Origin: Rhodospirillaceae bacterium
GTDB taxonomy: Bacteria; Pseudomonadota; Alphaproteobacteria; UBA8366; Aestuariispiraceae
DNA length: 64,000 bases
Direction of reading: 5' to 3'
NCBI GenBank assembly: GCA_002709955.1
Contig: PAQY01000008.1
Span: forward strand, 98,145-162,144
Part shown: in pieces, positions 55,129-64,000 of the stretch
How positions within the stretch are numbered: position 1 is the stretch's first letter
How the letters are laid out: each line of letters opens with the position of its first letter
Made by a program: the position numbers and the translations under genes
The notes under the pieces: generated by a model
The model's input: only the letters and a program-made list of their open reading frames with translations
What the model was told of the DNA's origin: nothing
The model's database searches: none

Positions 55129-56532
55129 ATGATCAGACTGCGTCGGTCGTATTCGATAGGGGCTGTGTTGTTTCATAAGGCGGTGATTTTGGGGGCGCTC
55201 CTTCAACTCACCGCCTTTCTTTTGATGATGACTGGTTCCGCCCAGGCTGATTTTGTGGGCCACGGGGCCCCTGTCCGGGATGTGGAAATCTCCCCCGATG
55301 GTCGCTATGCGGTGACGGCCGGGTTTGATGATATCGCCATTCTCTGGTCTCTTGAGGACCGATCCCAACTGGCACGCCTGTACGGTCATCAGGCCGGGGT
55401 GAATGCCGTCAGCTTTTTGCCACCCCTGACAGGTAAGACGCATCCCCGGGTGATCAGCGCCAGTGATGATGGAACCGCCCGGATCTGGGATGGTGATACC
55501 GGGACCGTTCTGCATGTCTTGCAGGGACACGAGAAAAAGGTTGTCGCAATCGCATCCTCCCCCGATGGTCAACAGGTTGCCACAGCCTCCTGGGATCGGA
55601 CTGTTCGGCTTTGGGATGCGACATCCGGGCAGGTGTTAAAGACGTTCACCGGTCACACCAACAGCGTGAATGATGTTGTTTTCAATGCCAGTGGTGATGC
55701 GCTGATATCTGCAGGCTATGACGGTGATATCCGCGTTTAGCCGCTGGCGGCGGGCGTGGAGTCTTATCGCCTCGCGAAAGTCGGGTTTCCAATCAATGGG
55801 CTGGCGTTGTCGGGGCAGGTTCTGGTCACTGGATCATCGGACCAGACTGTGCGCGTGTGGGATGTTGACTCCGGCACCCTGCGGCAGGAATTGGGCAACC
55901 AGCATGATAGCGCGGTTCTGGCCGTAGCGATTTCCAAAGATGGCAAAGTAATCGCGTCTGGCGGGGTGGGCGGTAGCCTTTATCTGTGGGATATCGGATC
56001 ACAGGCCCCACGCATATCATTGCAGGTTGAGCATTATCGGGCAGTTTGGTCGCTGGCCTTCACACCCGATGGCAGCCGAATATATGCGGGTGGTATAGAT
56101 TCCGTGGTGCGGGGCTGGCTTACTGAATCCGGTGAGTCCGTGATTGGTCAGTCAACCCGATTTCAACCTGTGGAGCGGGTATCCAGTTCAATGGCCTTTT
56201 CTGACGACCCGGTGGAGCGAGGCAGTTATCAGTTCCGAAAATGTGCGATCTGCCATGCCTTGAAGCCGGGGGGGCCGGATCGATCTGGGCCCAGCCTTTC
56301 TGGGGTTTTCGGGCGTCCCGCGGGGACTTTGCCGGGATATACCTATTCTGAGGCCCTGAAGAACACACCCATTATCTGGGACGAGGAGACAATTGCGCGG
56401 TTGTTTGATATCGGCCCGAACAAGATGTTCCCAGGCACGAAAATGCCAGAACAACGCTTAACGAATCCACGGGATCGTCAGGATCTGGTTGAGTTTCTGA
56501 AACACGCGACACAAAAGACTGACGCGGACTGA
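55129..56532 (+). pseudogene. WD40-repeat / cytochrome c fusion, interrupted by in-frame TAG
   Basis: 467 codons in one frame with a single TAG at 55738-55740. ATG at 55129 behind GGAAGGA; signal peptide ending AQA. Several WD40 repeats follow (DDIAILWSLED, DGTARIWDGDTG, DRTVRLWDATSG, then YDGDIRV-stop). At the break a Trp is expected (V-W in every repeat), so TGG to TAG explains it. Repeats resume after it (QTVRVWDVDSG). The end carries a class I cytochrome c: CAICHA haem site and GTKMPEQ with the Met ligand. Such a protein would be a periplasmic electron acceptor or docking factor for the dehydrogenase. Broken unless the TAG is read through. Confidence 0.82.
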
Positions 56533-56583
56533 TTCAGGCCTGTGAAAGAATCCTGGTTGACCCCGAATAACCGCGCACCACGC

Positions 56584-56688
56584 TAGAGCATCATGCGTTC
56601 GCATGAGCTCACACATAATACTCTAACCATTTCTTTTTTCAGCAAATACGTCGTCGCAAACGATTCCGTTCGCTCGGGATTTGCTCTA
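56584..56688. repeat. dispersed palindromic repeat, copy B
   Basis: About 105 bases, bounded by TAGAGCA (56584-56590) and TGCTCTA (56682-56688). Similar to 10178-10283 along its length, with a 25-base identical core. Its termini match those of the larger element at 57723-57985, so they may be one family of non-coding mobile repeats. Confidence 0.7.
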
Positions 56689-57654
56689 AAGGGTGGCACC
56701 CTTCTTTTGCTGCTTCTGCTTGAAGGTCTCCACCGCCTTATTGATCTCGTTATACATCTCAGACGATGACTGATCGGGATTGAAGGCGGCGATGATGGCC
56801 TCTGCCATGGGTTTCAACAGTTCGACATCTCTGCCGTCTGGATGGGAGATACTGTCACTGATAGAAGAGGCGACCCGAATCATGGAGGTGCACAGGCTTG
56901 TGACATGTTCGTATTTCGTCCCCTTCATGCGATTGCCGGTATCGCGGGAGACGGAAATCAGGCGATCGACGGTTTTTATCCGATCATCAGTAACCTCAAA
57001 TTTCTTTAACTCTGGCAGAAGCAGCTTTACCAAAAAGCCAATCTGGAACGCATTTCGCTTCAATCTCTGGTCATTGATGCCGCTTTGGGCATCCTGAATC
57101 GCAGAAATGATCATGTCGGTATCAACCGGCTCGCCCTTTGCCTTTGACCGCAATGTGTTGGGAACTTCTATTGTGGGAATTTCCGACTCGCGGTTGACGT
57201 CCTTGCGGCGGTCCGGCCCAATATAGTCGCTGGTCACGACAAAGGGTTTGCGATGATTTACCAGCGCCTTGATGCGGTCAAACACCTGGGCCGGGCTCAG
57301 CGGTTTAACCAACAGGTCATCGGTTCCTGACGACGCCACCCGACGCACCAGTTCCGGGGTAGGTTCCCAGATTGTTAAAATGACCGGAACGAAGGGATTT
57401 TTACCCAATTTATTATTGCGAAGCTCTGTGATCATGACATCGGCATGCCCGATATCCATTTCCGAATCCATAACGATCAGGTCAGGTTCGGTATTGTTGA
57501 TTGCCTCGCGCATGGGGCCTGCGCGATCATAATCGGTCACCGACTCATATCCCTCACGATGCAGGGCAGCACGGATCGCGCCGCGCAAAGATTGCTGCGG
57601 CTCCCCGAAGAGGATCCGTATATCGCGATTATTACTGTTTTTTCCCATATTCAT
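56686..57654 (-). CDS. receiver-domain response regulator with YIGPDRR motif
   Basis: 322 residues. CheY-like receiver domain to about 135 (RILFGEPQQSLRGAIRAALH, phospho-acceptor Asp in LIVMDSEMD, Lys in DDLLVKPLS). Next comes SDYIGPDRRKD, a motif often seen after receivers in alphaproteobacteria. A helical C-terminal part of about 140 residues follows, with no known DNA-binding domain. No kinase gene is adjacent, so it is an orphan. The output is not clear. Confidence 0.82.
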   Translation of the reverse strand: MNMGKNSNNRDIRILFGEPQQSLRGAIRAALHREGYESVTDYDRAGPMREAINNTEPDLIVMDSEMDIGHADVMITELRNNKLGKNPFVPVILTIWEPTPELVRRVASSGTDDLLVKPLSPAQVFDRIKALVNHRKPFVVTSDYIGPDRRKDVNRESEIPTIEVPNTLRSKAKGEPVDTDMIISAIQDAQSGINDQRLKRNAFQIGFLVKLLLPELKKFEVTDDRIKTVDRLISVSRDTGNRMKGTKYEHVTSLCTSMIRVASSISDSISHPDGRDVELLKPMAEAIIAAFNPDQSSSEMYNEINKAVETFKQKQQKKGATL

Positions 57655-57722
57655 CGTGAATTTAGTTATACATTGTTCGTATCAATGCGCAATTAACTCA
57701 AATCACGGTACTTGTTTGTTTT

Positions 57723-57985
57723 AGAGCAATATCAGGTCATTCATGGTCGCTCTGACCGAGATGTTTTAAGGCTGGATTAGGAGCAGCTTGCTGCGCGTAG
57801 CGGGGCTACGGGCAAGAGCTGCGACGCAGGCCAGCCTTAAAACATCCGGCCGGAACGGTGACTTTCGGCGGACCGCTGCTGCGTTACCCGCCTTGCGCGA
57901 TGCCCCGCATCGCTCTGCGGCGGGTGCCTCGCATCGTCCTCGCCGAAAGACATCAGAGTGACCATGAATGACCTGATATTGCTCT
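57723..57985. repeat. 263-base nested palindromic element
   Basis: Outer inverted repeat of 33 bases, 32 matching (57723-57755 and 57953-57985), beginning AGAGCAATATCAGGTCATTC. Inside: a perfect 16-base pair (57760-57775 with 57831-57846), a small CGTAGC/GCTACG hairpin (57796-57810), a 9-base pair (57862-57870 with 57941-57949), ACCCGCC/GGCGGGT and GCGATGC/GCATCGC (57897-57913). It can fold into a multi-arm cruciform. No open frame. Rest of 57655-58038: promoters only. Confidence 0.85.
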
Positions 57986-58038
57986 TATACACCTTGTGAC
58001 AAATCAGTCCTATTTGATAACTGTCGTCAGATTTTCTG

Positions 58039-59886
58039 ATGGGGATGCTGTTTAAGGCAGTGGACCCTTTGGTTCGGTTCCGTCATAGTCTGGCCATGCG
58101 ATGGATCGGAAAACTATTTCTTTGGCTTTTGGCTGGCATTGGCGGTCTGGTTGTCGTGATCACCCTGGCGGTGGTTACATTCACGGCATCAATGCGCACG
58201 GATAAACCCACAATGCCCGACAGCGCCGTTTTGTCCCTGAACTGGAATGAAGTTCTGGAAGAACGGTATGCAACGCTGCCTTCCTTTAAGGCCGTTCCGC
58301 CCGCGACCCTGCTGGATACAGTAACAGCATTGGACCGGGCCGCGGCCTCTCCCGCCGTTAAGGCACTGGTTGTGCGGTTAGGGAATACATCCCTTGGCTT
58401 TGCGCGGGCGGAAGAGCTTGCAGCCGCGGTTCGGCGCTTCCGTGCTTCTGGCAAGCCTGCCTATGTCTATGCCGATGATCTGGGGGGATTTGGGGATGGA
58501 ACGCGCCTGACGACCCTGGCTGCGGCTTTTGATGATGTGTGGATGGCACCGTCCGGGACAGTAGGATTGACGGGTGTCGCGCTGGAAACCCCCTATTTCG
58601 CAGACGCGCTGGAAGAGGTGGGTATAGAAGCCGAATTTGAACAACGGTACGAATTCAAGGGTGGCGCGGATCCAATGACGCGCTCTGACATGTCGGGTCC
58701 AATTCGTCAGTCATTGACCCGCTTGGTGGATGGCCTGTTGGACCATGCCGTTGCCTCAATCGCAGCAGACCGCGACCTGACACAGCAACAGGTTCGCGCC
58801 CTTGTCGATGGCGGTCCCTATCTGGGGCGAGAGGCTGTCGCTGCTGGATTGATTGATCGCCTGGATTACCCAGATGCCTTTGAAGCCCATGTAAAAGCCC
58901 TGACCGGATCGGATGCAAAATGGATTGATGCCCCCTTCCTGTTGGCGGCGACCCAGGCTGAACCGCCAGAGGAAGGACCGGGATCGTCCAGAGTTGCGGT
59001 CCTTTATGGGGTCGGGCCAATCGGCGTGGACGATCAACTGGGGGGGCCTTTTGGCGACCCCGGATTTAACAGCCAGGGGCTGATTGATATTCTGAATGAT
59101 ATCGCGAAACACAAGGATTATGCGGCCGTGCTGTTTCGCGTCGACAGTCCGGGCGGTGCCTATGGACCGTCTGATGCGGTGTGGCATGCGGTCGGACAAG
59201 TTCAGGCGGCAGGTATTCCGGTCGTGGTGTCCATGGGCGATGTTGCCGCCAGCGGTGGATATTTCGTCTCAGCCAGCGCGGATCAGATCATCGCTTATCC
59301 CAGCACGATCACGGGATCGATCGGCGTCTATGGGGGAAAGTTTGACGCCAGTCAGGTGTGGGATCAATTGGGCGTGAATTGGGAACATGTGACGGCCGGG
59401 CAGAATGCGGGCATGTGGTCATTCAACCGCGGTTTTGATGAGTCTGAGCGGGAACGCTTCGCGACATCGATTGATTTCGTCTACGAAGATTTTACCAGCA
59501 AGGTCGCCCAGGGTCGTGGCTTTGATGCGGCAAAGATAAATGCTGTTGCCCGTGGTCGCATCTGGTTGGGCAGTCAAGCCGTCGAAGTTGGATTGGTGGA
59601 TCGATTGGGTGGCTTTTCAGAAGCAATGGCTGCAATTCGCGACCTATTGGGCCTGGATGCGGGGGCGCAGCTTGATCTGCATGTCCTGCCACAACCGAAA
59701 TCACCCATTGAAGCGATTGCGGAGGCCCTGGAGTCAGGTGACTTCTCCCTAGCCTTTGGGACGATGATTGCAGAGGCTGCCGAACGCCGGATCATGACGC
59801 GGGTCGAGGCCGTTCTTGGGGATATCGATGGTGTCATGGGGCCGCGTGGATTGCTGTCGGCACCCCCAATGCACTTTGGGGATTAG
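58039..59886 (+). CDS. sppA: signal peptide peptidase SppA, long (67K) type
   Basis: 615 residues. One N-terminal membrane anchor (LFLWLLAGIGGLVVVITLAV). Two crotonase-like halves. The catalytic Lys is expected in RYEFKGGADPMTRSD (about 215) and the nucleophile Ser in GDVAASGGYFVSA (about 410), as in the E. coli enzyme. It cuts released signal peptides in the inner membrane. The preceding repeat element separates it from the response regulator. Confidence 0.93.
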   Translation: MGMLFKAVDPLVRFRHSLAMRWIGKLFLWLLAGIGGLVVVITLAVVTFTASMRTDKPTMPDSAVLSLNWNEVLEERYATLPSFKAVPPATLLDTVTALDRAAASPAVKALVVRLGNTSLGFARAEELAAAVRRFRASGKPAYVYADDLGGFGDGTRLTTLAAAFDDVWMAPSGTVGLTGVALETPYFADALEEVGIEAEFEQRYEFKGGADPMTRSDMSGPIRQSLTRLVDGLLDHAVASIAADRDLTQQQVRALVDGGPYLGREAVAAGLIDRLDYPDAFEAHVKALTGSDAKWIDAPFLLAATQAEPPEEGPGSSRVAVLYGVGPIGVDDQLGGPFGDPGFNSQGLIDILNDIAKHKDYAAVLFRVDSPGGAYGPSDAVWHAVGQVQAAGIPVVVSMGDVAASGGYFVSASADQIIAYPSTITGSIGVYGGKFDASQVWDQLGVNWEHVTAGQNAGMWSFNRGFDESERERFATSIDFVYEDFTSKVAQGRGFDAAKINAVARGRIWLGSQAVEVGLVDRLGGFSEAMAAIRDLLGLDAGAQLDLHVLPQPKSPIEAIAEALESGDFSLAFGTMIAEAAERRIMTRVEAVLGDIDGVMGPRGLLSAPPMHFGD

Positions 59887-59893
59887 AGAATCT

Positions 59894-60685
59894 TTAAGCC
59901 GGTTTCATGCCGTATAAATGACAGGGACGTAACGCCCCTTCATTCACCGCTTGCTGCCTGATTTCATAGCTTCGGACGCGCTTTTCAGCATTCTCCATCC
60001 CGATTGCGGCAATCAGCTGCTGTAGCCCCGGGCCGGTCACCTGCAATTCTTCTTTTTTGATTTCTTCCCGATACCAGGCATTGCGATCCTTCACATGGGC
60101 CGCCTGGAAGCCAGCCCTGCGCAGCGCGTCCTCTGTCTCGGCCGGGGTTGCAAAATCTGCCTTCAGGCCGTTCTGTTCGCCCCATTCAACCAGAATGGGC
60201 GGGACCGCGTCGCTTTCGTCCCCGCCGCGCAGCCAGTCGCTGGCGATCAACTGTCCGCCCGGCTTCAACACCCGCAGAACCTCTTTATACAGGCTGTGCT
60301 TTTCGGGGATATGCAGCATGGCATCCTTGCTGAACACGCTGTCAAACTGGTTGTCGGCAAAGGGTAAAGGCCCCGGTTCAACCAAGTGCGCAGTGATTTT
60401 ATGTGACAGATCATGTTGGTGGAACCGTCGCGATGCGTGATCGATCAATTGGGGTTCAACATCAATTGCGGTAACCTGGCTGGCCCCATATTCCTGGACC
60501 AACAGGCAGTCGATACCGCCAACGCCACAGCCAATATCCAGTACAGAAAGCCCCGTAATATCGAGACCGTCCAGCATCGCGGCGATCTCTTCGGGACCGC
60601 CGGGTGACAGGAACCCATCGCCCCAGATCGCTTGCAGCGCGTTAATGAAGGAATCCGGATAGTGCAGTGTTTCTTCGTCTTTCAT
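59894..60685 (-). CDS. class I SAM-dependent methyltransferase
   Basis: 263 residues. Motif I VLDIGCGVGGIDCLLVQEYG near residue 50, acidic post-I VTAIDVEP, DAMLHIPEKHSLYKEVLRVL near 115, then LKPGGQLIASDW. Resembles phosphoethanolamine or sarcosine/dimethylglycine N-methyltransferases. The substrate is not certain. Converges on sppA with only seven bases between stops. Confidence 0.82.
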   Translation of the reverse strand: MKDEETLHYPDSFINALQAIWGDGFLSPGGPEEIAAMLDGLDITGLSVLDIGCGVGGIDCLLVQEYGASQVTAIDVEPQLIDHASRRFHQHDLSHKITAHLVEPGPLPFADNQFDSVFSKDAMLHIPEKHSLYKEVLRVLKPGGQLIASDWLRGGDESDAVPPILVEWGEQNGLKADFATPAETEDALRRAGFQAAHVKDRNAWYREEIKKEELQVTGPGLQQLIAAIGMENAEKRVRSYEIRQQAVNEGALRPCHLYGMKPA

Positions 60686-60764
60686 GACATTAACATCGCC
60701 TTACCTGACAGCGTTTCTGTGTGTTGGACAATCATACTTGCGCATATACGGGCATACTAGAGGC

Positions 60765-61097
60765 TTACACCCCTTGTAAATGCAGGATCAGGGCATAGCT
60801 GATCACCCCTGCCACCAGACCAATGGGGACGGATTTTCCGCTACGATACCAGACCGCCAGGGCAATCAGAAAAGCGATTGCCCGCCAGGTGAGTGGCTGA
60901 AGGGACATGTCGCCAGCGGGCATCAGCAGAACACGGGCCATCAATCCCGCAACCATAGCATAGGCAACACAGCCGATCCAATTGAACAGGGGGCTGTCCT
61001 CTTGGACGCGGGTTTCCACCGCGACACCCAGCGCCCGCCACATGAAGGTGCCAAACCCACCAATCAGAACAGCGATCCATATAGCAGCATCGCCCAC
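60765..61097 (-). CDS. azlD: AzlD family branched-chain amino acid exporter subunit
   Basis: 110 residues, about four helices (WIAVLIGGFGTFMWRALGVA, IGCVAYAMVAGLMARVLLMP). Small partner of AzlC in export of branched-chain amino acids or analogues. Starts two bases after azlC ends. Confidence 0.88.
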   Translation of the reverse strand: MGDAAIWIAVLIGGFGTFMWRALGVAVETRVQEDSPLFNWIGCVAYAMVAGLMARVLLMPAGDMSLQPLTWRAIAFLIALAVWYRSGKSVPIGLVAGVISYALILHLQGV

Positions 61098-61099
61098 GA

Positions 61100-61843
61100 T
61101 CAGTCCCCCGCATTATTGCGAAACAGGTGGGGGGCGCTGATAAAGCCCAGTGTGCCGCCCAGCAGTCCTGCCGCAATCACGGCCCAATCCCCCATCACGG
61201 GATACAGCGCCAGCCCGACGGCAATGCCAAACAGGACCGACAGTCGATTGGCCCATTGTCGCGCACCAGAGATCAGCAGCAACAGATAAAGCGGTGTCAT
61301 AAAGATAGCTACAGTCAGCACGCTTTGGGGAACGACGCGGCCCAGTTGATGGCCAATGGTGGTTCCCAGCAATCCCGCTGACATCAAGGTTACGGCGAAA
61401 CCGATATAGTATCGCAGCCTTTGGTGTGCTGGTACATGATCGGCGCGGGTCATCATCTGTGTCCAGCAGGATATCGCCAGGGATTGCATCAGCAACAGGC
61501 GCGAGAGGACGGAAAGCTTCCGCCCCCCGGTAACGGAAGAAAGGCCGGTCACCACCATTGGGAACATCCGCAGATTGGCCAGAGCAACCGCCACGAACAG
61601 GGCCAGCAGACCGCCCCCGCTGGCATGAATATCCACCAGCGCGACCTGACCGGCAATGCCCCATACCAGGGTTGTTATGCCCAAGGCGGGGAGAATCGCC
61701 AGCCCCGCATCCTGCGCCATGGCCCCAAAACCAATCATTGTCAGGCCTATGCCAAGGGCCGGTACGTTCAGGCAATCCCGCATTCCACGCAGAAAAGGGC
61801 GCGGGAGATCCGGCGGCACAGTAACGGGATGGGGCATGGGCAA
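61100..61843 (-). CDS. azlC: AzlC family branched-chain amino acid exporter
   Basis: 247 residues, about eight helices. The N-terminus (FLRGMRDCLNVPALGIGLTM) and the LRMFPMVVTGLSSV segment near residue 90 match AzlC. Works with AzlD in the inner membrane. No regulator gene is adjacent. Confidence 0.9.
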   Translation of the reverse strand: MPMPHPVTVPPDLPRPFLRGMRDCLNVPALGIGLTMIGFGAMAQDAGLAILPALGITTLVWGIAGQVALVDIHASGGGLLALFVAVALANLRMFPMVVTGLSSVTGGRKLSVLSRLLLMQSLAISCWTQMMTRADHVPAHQRLRYYIGFAVTLMSAGLLGTTIGHQLGRVVPQSVLTVAIFMTPLYLLLLISGARQWANRLSVLFGIAVGLALYPVMGDWAVIAAGLLGGTLGFISAPHLFRNNAGD

Positions 61844-61874
61844 CAGAGAGGGCTTTCAACATATGAAAAGGAAA

Positions 61875-61903
61875 ACGAGACCCGATTATCCACCGGGTCT
61901 CGT
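61875..61903 (-). terminator. Rho-independent terminator of odhB
   Basis: Perfect ten-base arms ACGAGACCCG (61875-61884) and CGGGTCTCGT (61894-61903). On the bottom strand the hairpin is followed by TTTTCCTTTT, a good U-rich tail. It ends the odhA-odhB message. Confidence 0.85.
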
Positions 61904-61939
61904 CCCTGTAAAGCGAAGGCTGGTTTAAATAGCTGTGCC

Positions 61940-63244
61940 TTAAACGTCGATCAACAGGCGGGCCGGGTCTTCCAGCAGTTCCTTGATGCGTACCAGGAAG
62001 GTGACCGCCTCGCGCCCATCAATGATGCGGTGATCATAGGAATGGGCGACATACATCATATTGCCGACCACAATTTCACCATCGCTGTTCACGATCGGGC
62101 GTTTCTGGATTTTGTGCATGCCCAGAATACCAGATTGTGGCGGGTTGATGATTGGCGTGGACAGCAAAGACCCAAAGACACCGCCATTGGTGATGGTGAA
62201 GCTGCCGCCCTGCATTTCCGCCATGCTGAGCTTGCCATCGCGGGCGCGACGACCGAAATCAGCAATCGACCCTTCGATTTCCGCAAAGCTTTTCTTGTCG
62301 GCATCGCGCAGCACAGGAACCACTAGGCCCGACGGGGTGCCAACGGCGATCCCGATGTCATAGTAGTTCTTATAGATGATCTGATCGCCGTAGATTTCGC
62401 CATTCACAGCGGGCAGTTCTTTCAGGGCCACAACGGCCGCCTTCACGAAGAAGGACATGAAGCCCAGCTTCACAGAATGTTTCTTCTCAAACCGATCTTT
62501 GTAATTGTTGCGGACCTCCATCATCGGACCCATATCGATCTCGTTGAAGGTGGTCAACATCGCCGCGGTGTTTTGCGCCTCTTTCAGGCGGGTCGCGATG
62601 ACCTTGCGCAGCTTGGACATTTTCACATGTTCTTCGCCGCGCGGATCTGGGGTGCGTTCCGGCAGCGCTTCATAGGTCGGCGTGGCAGGCTTTGTGCCCC
62701 CCACTGCCGCCGCTGGTGCCGCAGCCTTTGCCGGGGCGGGCGTCGCTGAACCACCGGATTTCATGAAATTCTGAACATCTTCTTTGGTCAGATTTCCCTT
62801 CGGTCCGGACGCTGGAATTTTGGACGCATCCAGATCATTTTCCGCCACCATCTTCGCAACGGCGGGCGACAGCGTTTCATTGCTGGTAGTTGCAGCGGGC
62901 TTCGCTTCGGACTTCGATTCGGGCGCTGGCTTCTTTTCCTCTTTGGCGGGCTCTGGTGCGGCCTCAGCCTTGGGGGCGTCTTCCTTTTTCGAGTCACTGC
63001 CTGTGGCGCCTTCGTCGATGCGGCACAGTAAGGCACCGACTTCGACATCAGCGCCTGAATCAGCGATAATTTCCGCCATTGCGCCTGCGACCGGGGAGGG
63101 AACTTCAATCGTTACCTTATCGGTTTCAAGTTCGACCAAGGGCTCGTCTTTGGCGACAGAATCACCAACTTTTTTGAACCATTGAATGACGCTGGCTTCA
63201 CTGACTGATTCGCCCAGCGTTGGCACCGTAATATCCGTCGCCAT
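61940..63244 (-). CDS. odhB: dihydrolipoamide succinyltransferase (E2 of 2-oxoglutarate dehydrogenase)
   Basis: 434 residues. Lipoyl domain 1-75 with the lipoyl Lys in [14 protein letters not shown]. An Ala/Pro/Glu/Lys linker follows, then the peripheral-subunit-binding domain near 125-160 ([20 protein letters not shown]). The acyltransferase core ends with the catalytic His/Asp in [19 protein letters not shown] cycle; transfers succinyl to CoA. Lies after the E1 gene as usual. Confidence 0.96.
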   Translation of the reverse strand: MATDITVPTLGESVSEASVIQWFKKVGDSVAKDEPLVELETDKVTIEVPSPVAGAMAEIIADSGADVEVGALLCRIDEGATGSDSKKEDAPKAEAAPEPAKEEKKPAPESKSEAKPAATTSNETLSPAVAKMVAENDLDASKIPASGPKGNLTKEDVQNFMKSGGSATPAPAKAAAPAAAVGGTKPATPTYEALPERTPDPRGEEHVKMSKLRKVIATRLKEAQNTAAMLTTFNEIDMGPMMEVRNNYKDRFEKKHSVKLGFMSFFVKAAVVALKELPAVNGEIYGDQIIYKNYYDIGIAVGTPSGLVVPVLRDADKKSFAEIEGSIADFGRRARDGKLSMAEMQGGSFTITNGGVFGSLLSTPIINPPQSGILGMHKIQKRPIVNSDGEIVVGNMMYVAHSYDHRIIDGREAVTFLVRIKELLEDPARLLIDV

Positions 63245-63349
63245 GTGTCCTCTTGCCTTTCCGGCTTTCGCCGTCTTTCAATGCCCCGTTATCTTTAGTC
63301 TCAGGGCGCTCTTCCGATTTTACCCAGTGCACTCTCTATTCAGAACACG

Positions 63350-64000
63350 TTACTTTTTCTTGGCCGCTGCCTTTTTAGCAGATGCCTTTTTCGCCGACGT
63401 TTTCTTGGCTTCGGCTTTCTTTGATGCTGTTTTTGACACAGCAACCTTGCGCGCCCGTTCTGGCAGGGTCAGCGCTTCATCGACCAATTTGGATTGCTCC
63501 ATCGCATGGCGTTTTGCGCTGCCTGTGGCGGGAGAGGCCGCCGCGTCCCGACCTATATAGCGGGGGCGCTGATTGGGCTTGTGGTTGACTTCTTCCAGCA
63601 CGCGCTCAATGCGTCGATCAACGAAGAACCATGCCCCGTTATTCTCGGGCTCTTCCTGACACCAGATCACTTCGGCATTCGGGAAGCGGCTTAATTCCGT
63701 TGTCACCGCATGGAACGGGAACGGATAGATCTGTTCAACGCGCATGATATAGACATCGTTGATGCCTTTTGCGTCTCGCTCTGCTTCCAGGTCGAAATAG
63801 ACCTTACCGGAGCACAGAACGACCCGCCGGATATCCTCATCTGCCGCCAATTTCCCCTGCAGTTGGGCATTGTCCCACAAAACGCGGTGGAAGCTGGTGC
63901 CGGGACCGAATTCTTCCAGCTTCGACACACAGGCTTTATGGCGCAGCAGCGATTTTGGCGTCATCTGAATCAGGGGCTTGCGGAAATTCCGCCGAACCTG
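63350..64000 (-). CDS. odhA: 2-oxoglutarate dehydrogenase E1, C-terminal part (start outside window)
   Basis: The last 217 or so codons of E1: MTPKSLLRHKACVSKLEEFG, then RRVVLCSGKVYFDLEAERD, EQIYPFPFH and WCQEEPENNGAWFFVDRRI. RPRYIGRDAAASPATGSAKRH is the normal end of the enzyme. After it comes an extra tail of about 45 residues, very rich in Lys and Ala (KKASAKKAAAKKK). This is not usual for E1 and looks like a histone H1-like basic tail. The frame runs off the right edge. Confidence 0.93.
   Translation of the reverse strand, partial: QVRRNFRKPLIQMTPKSLLRHKACVSKLEEFGPGTSFHRVLWDNAQLQGKLAADEDIRRVVLCSGKVYFDLEAERDAKGINDVYIMRVEQIYPFPFHAVTTELSRFPNAEVIWCQEEPENNGAWFFVDRRIERVLEEVNHKPNQRPRYIGRDAAASPATGSAKRHAMEQSKLVDEALTLPERARKVAVSKTASKKAEAKKTSAKKASAKKAAAKKK

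Noticed and set aside
1-64000. TAG reassigned as a sense codon
   Set aside because: TAG is the natural stop of several well-bounded genes (for example 8571, 50038, 55107, 59884).

Overview
The window looks like a chromosome segment of a free-living, metabolically versatile alphaproteobacterium; the order is not certain. The basis is a formate dehydrogenase cluster with DUF3305/DUF3306 helper genes, an odhB-odhA pair, LepA, AzlCD and a receiver protein with a YIGPDRR motif. No rRNA is present. One tRNA gene is seen.

Region by region: (1) 1-4972 holds an ABC importer (solute-binding protein broken by an in-frame TAG, two permeases) joined by overlap to a large N,N-dimethylformamidase-type hydrolase. 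(2) 5232-15327 is a six-gene electron-transfer locus in two convergent arms. The right-going arm has two pentaheme cytochromes and an outer-membrane-like protein. The left-going arm has a flavin/FeS oxidoreductase with two cNMP-binding domains, a diheme b-type membrane protein, and a decaheme cytochrome with a cytoplasmic FHA-like domain. I think this is the most novel system in the window. (3) 15328-24300 is accessory and degraded: a gene-poor stretch, a BCS1-like AAA remnant, IS110, IS3 and IS66 remnants, and an intact HxlR-associated redox gene set (LLM flavoprotein, GST, NmrA, DODA-type dioxygenase, DoxX). (4) 24302-29592 is a compact Tn7-like transposon (tniQ-tnsA-tnsB-tnsC) with no visible cargo. 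(5) 29623-38090 is an integrase island in the 3' end of tRNA-Ser(GGA), bounded by a 15-bp direct repeat of the tRNA end. It carries a type III restriction-modification system (res has an in-frame TAG), two tyrosine recombinases and small DNA-binding proteins. The Tn7-like right end lies about 30 bp beyond the island's far repeat, so both elements appear to have used the same tRNA locus. (6) 38374-45222 holds a small membrane protein, lepA and a five-gene catabolic cluster. (7) 45260-56532 holds a tungstate importer (tupBCA) divergent from a periplasmic formate dehydrogenase cluster: DUF3305, DUF3306, TorD-like chaperone, TAT peptide, catalytic, FeS and cytochrome b subunits, and a WD40-cytochrome c gene that carries an in-frame TAG. 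(8) 56584-64000 holds a response regulator, two palindromic repeat elements, sppA, a methyltransferase, azlCD, odhB and the end of odhA.

How the parts fit: the tungstate importer would supply the metal cofactor of formate dehydrogenase, whose electrons enter the quinone pool through its cytochrome b. The multiheme locus could exchange electrons between quinone or NAD(P)H and the periplasm or outer membrane. The middle of the window is a hot spot of repeated insertion around a tRNA gene. Three conserved genes far apart are each interrupted by exactly one TAG, while TAG also ends several normal genes, so a simple reassigned code is unlikely. The three could be recent decay, sequencing error or amber readthrough.
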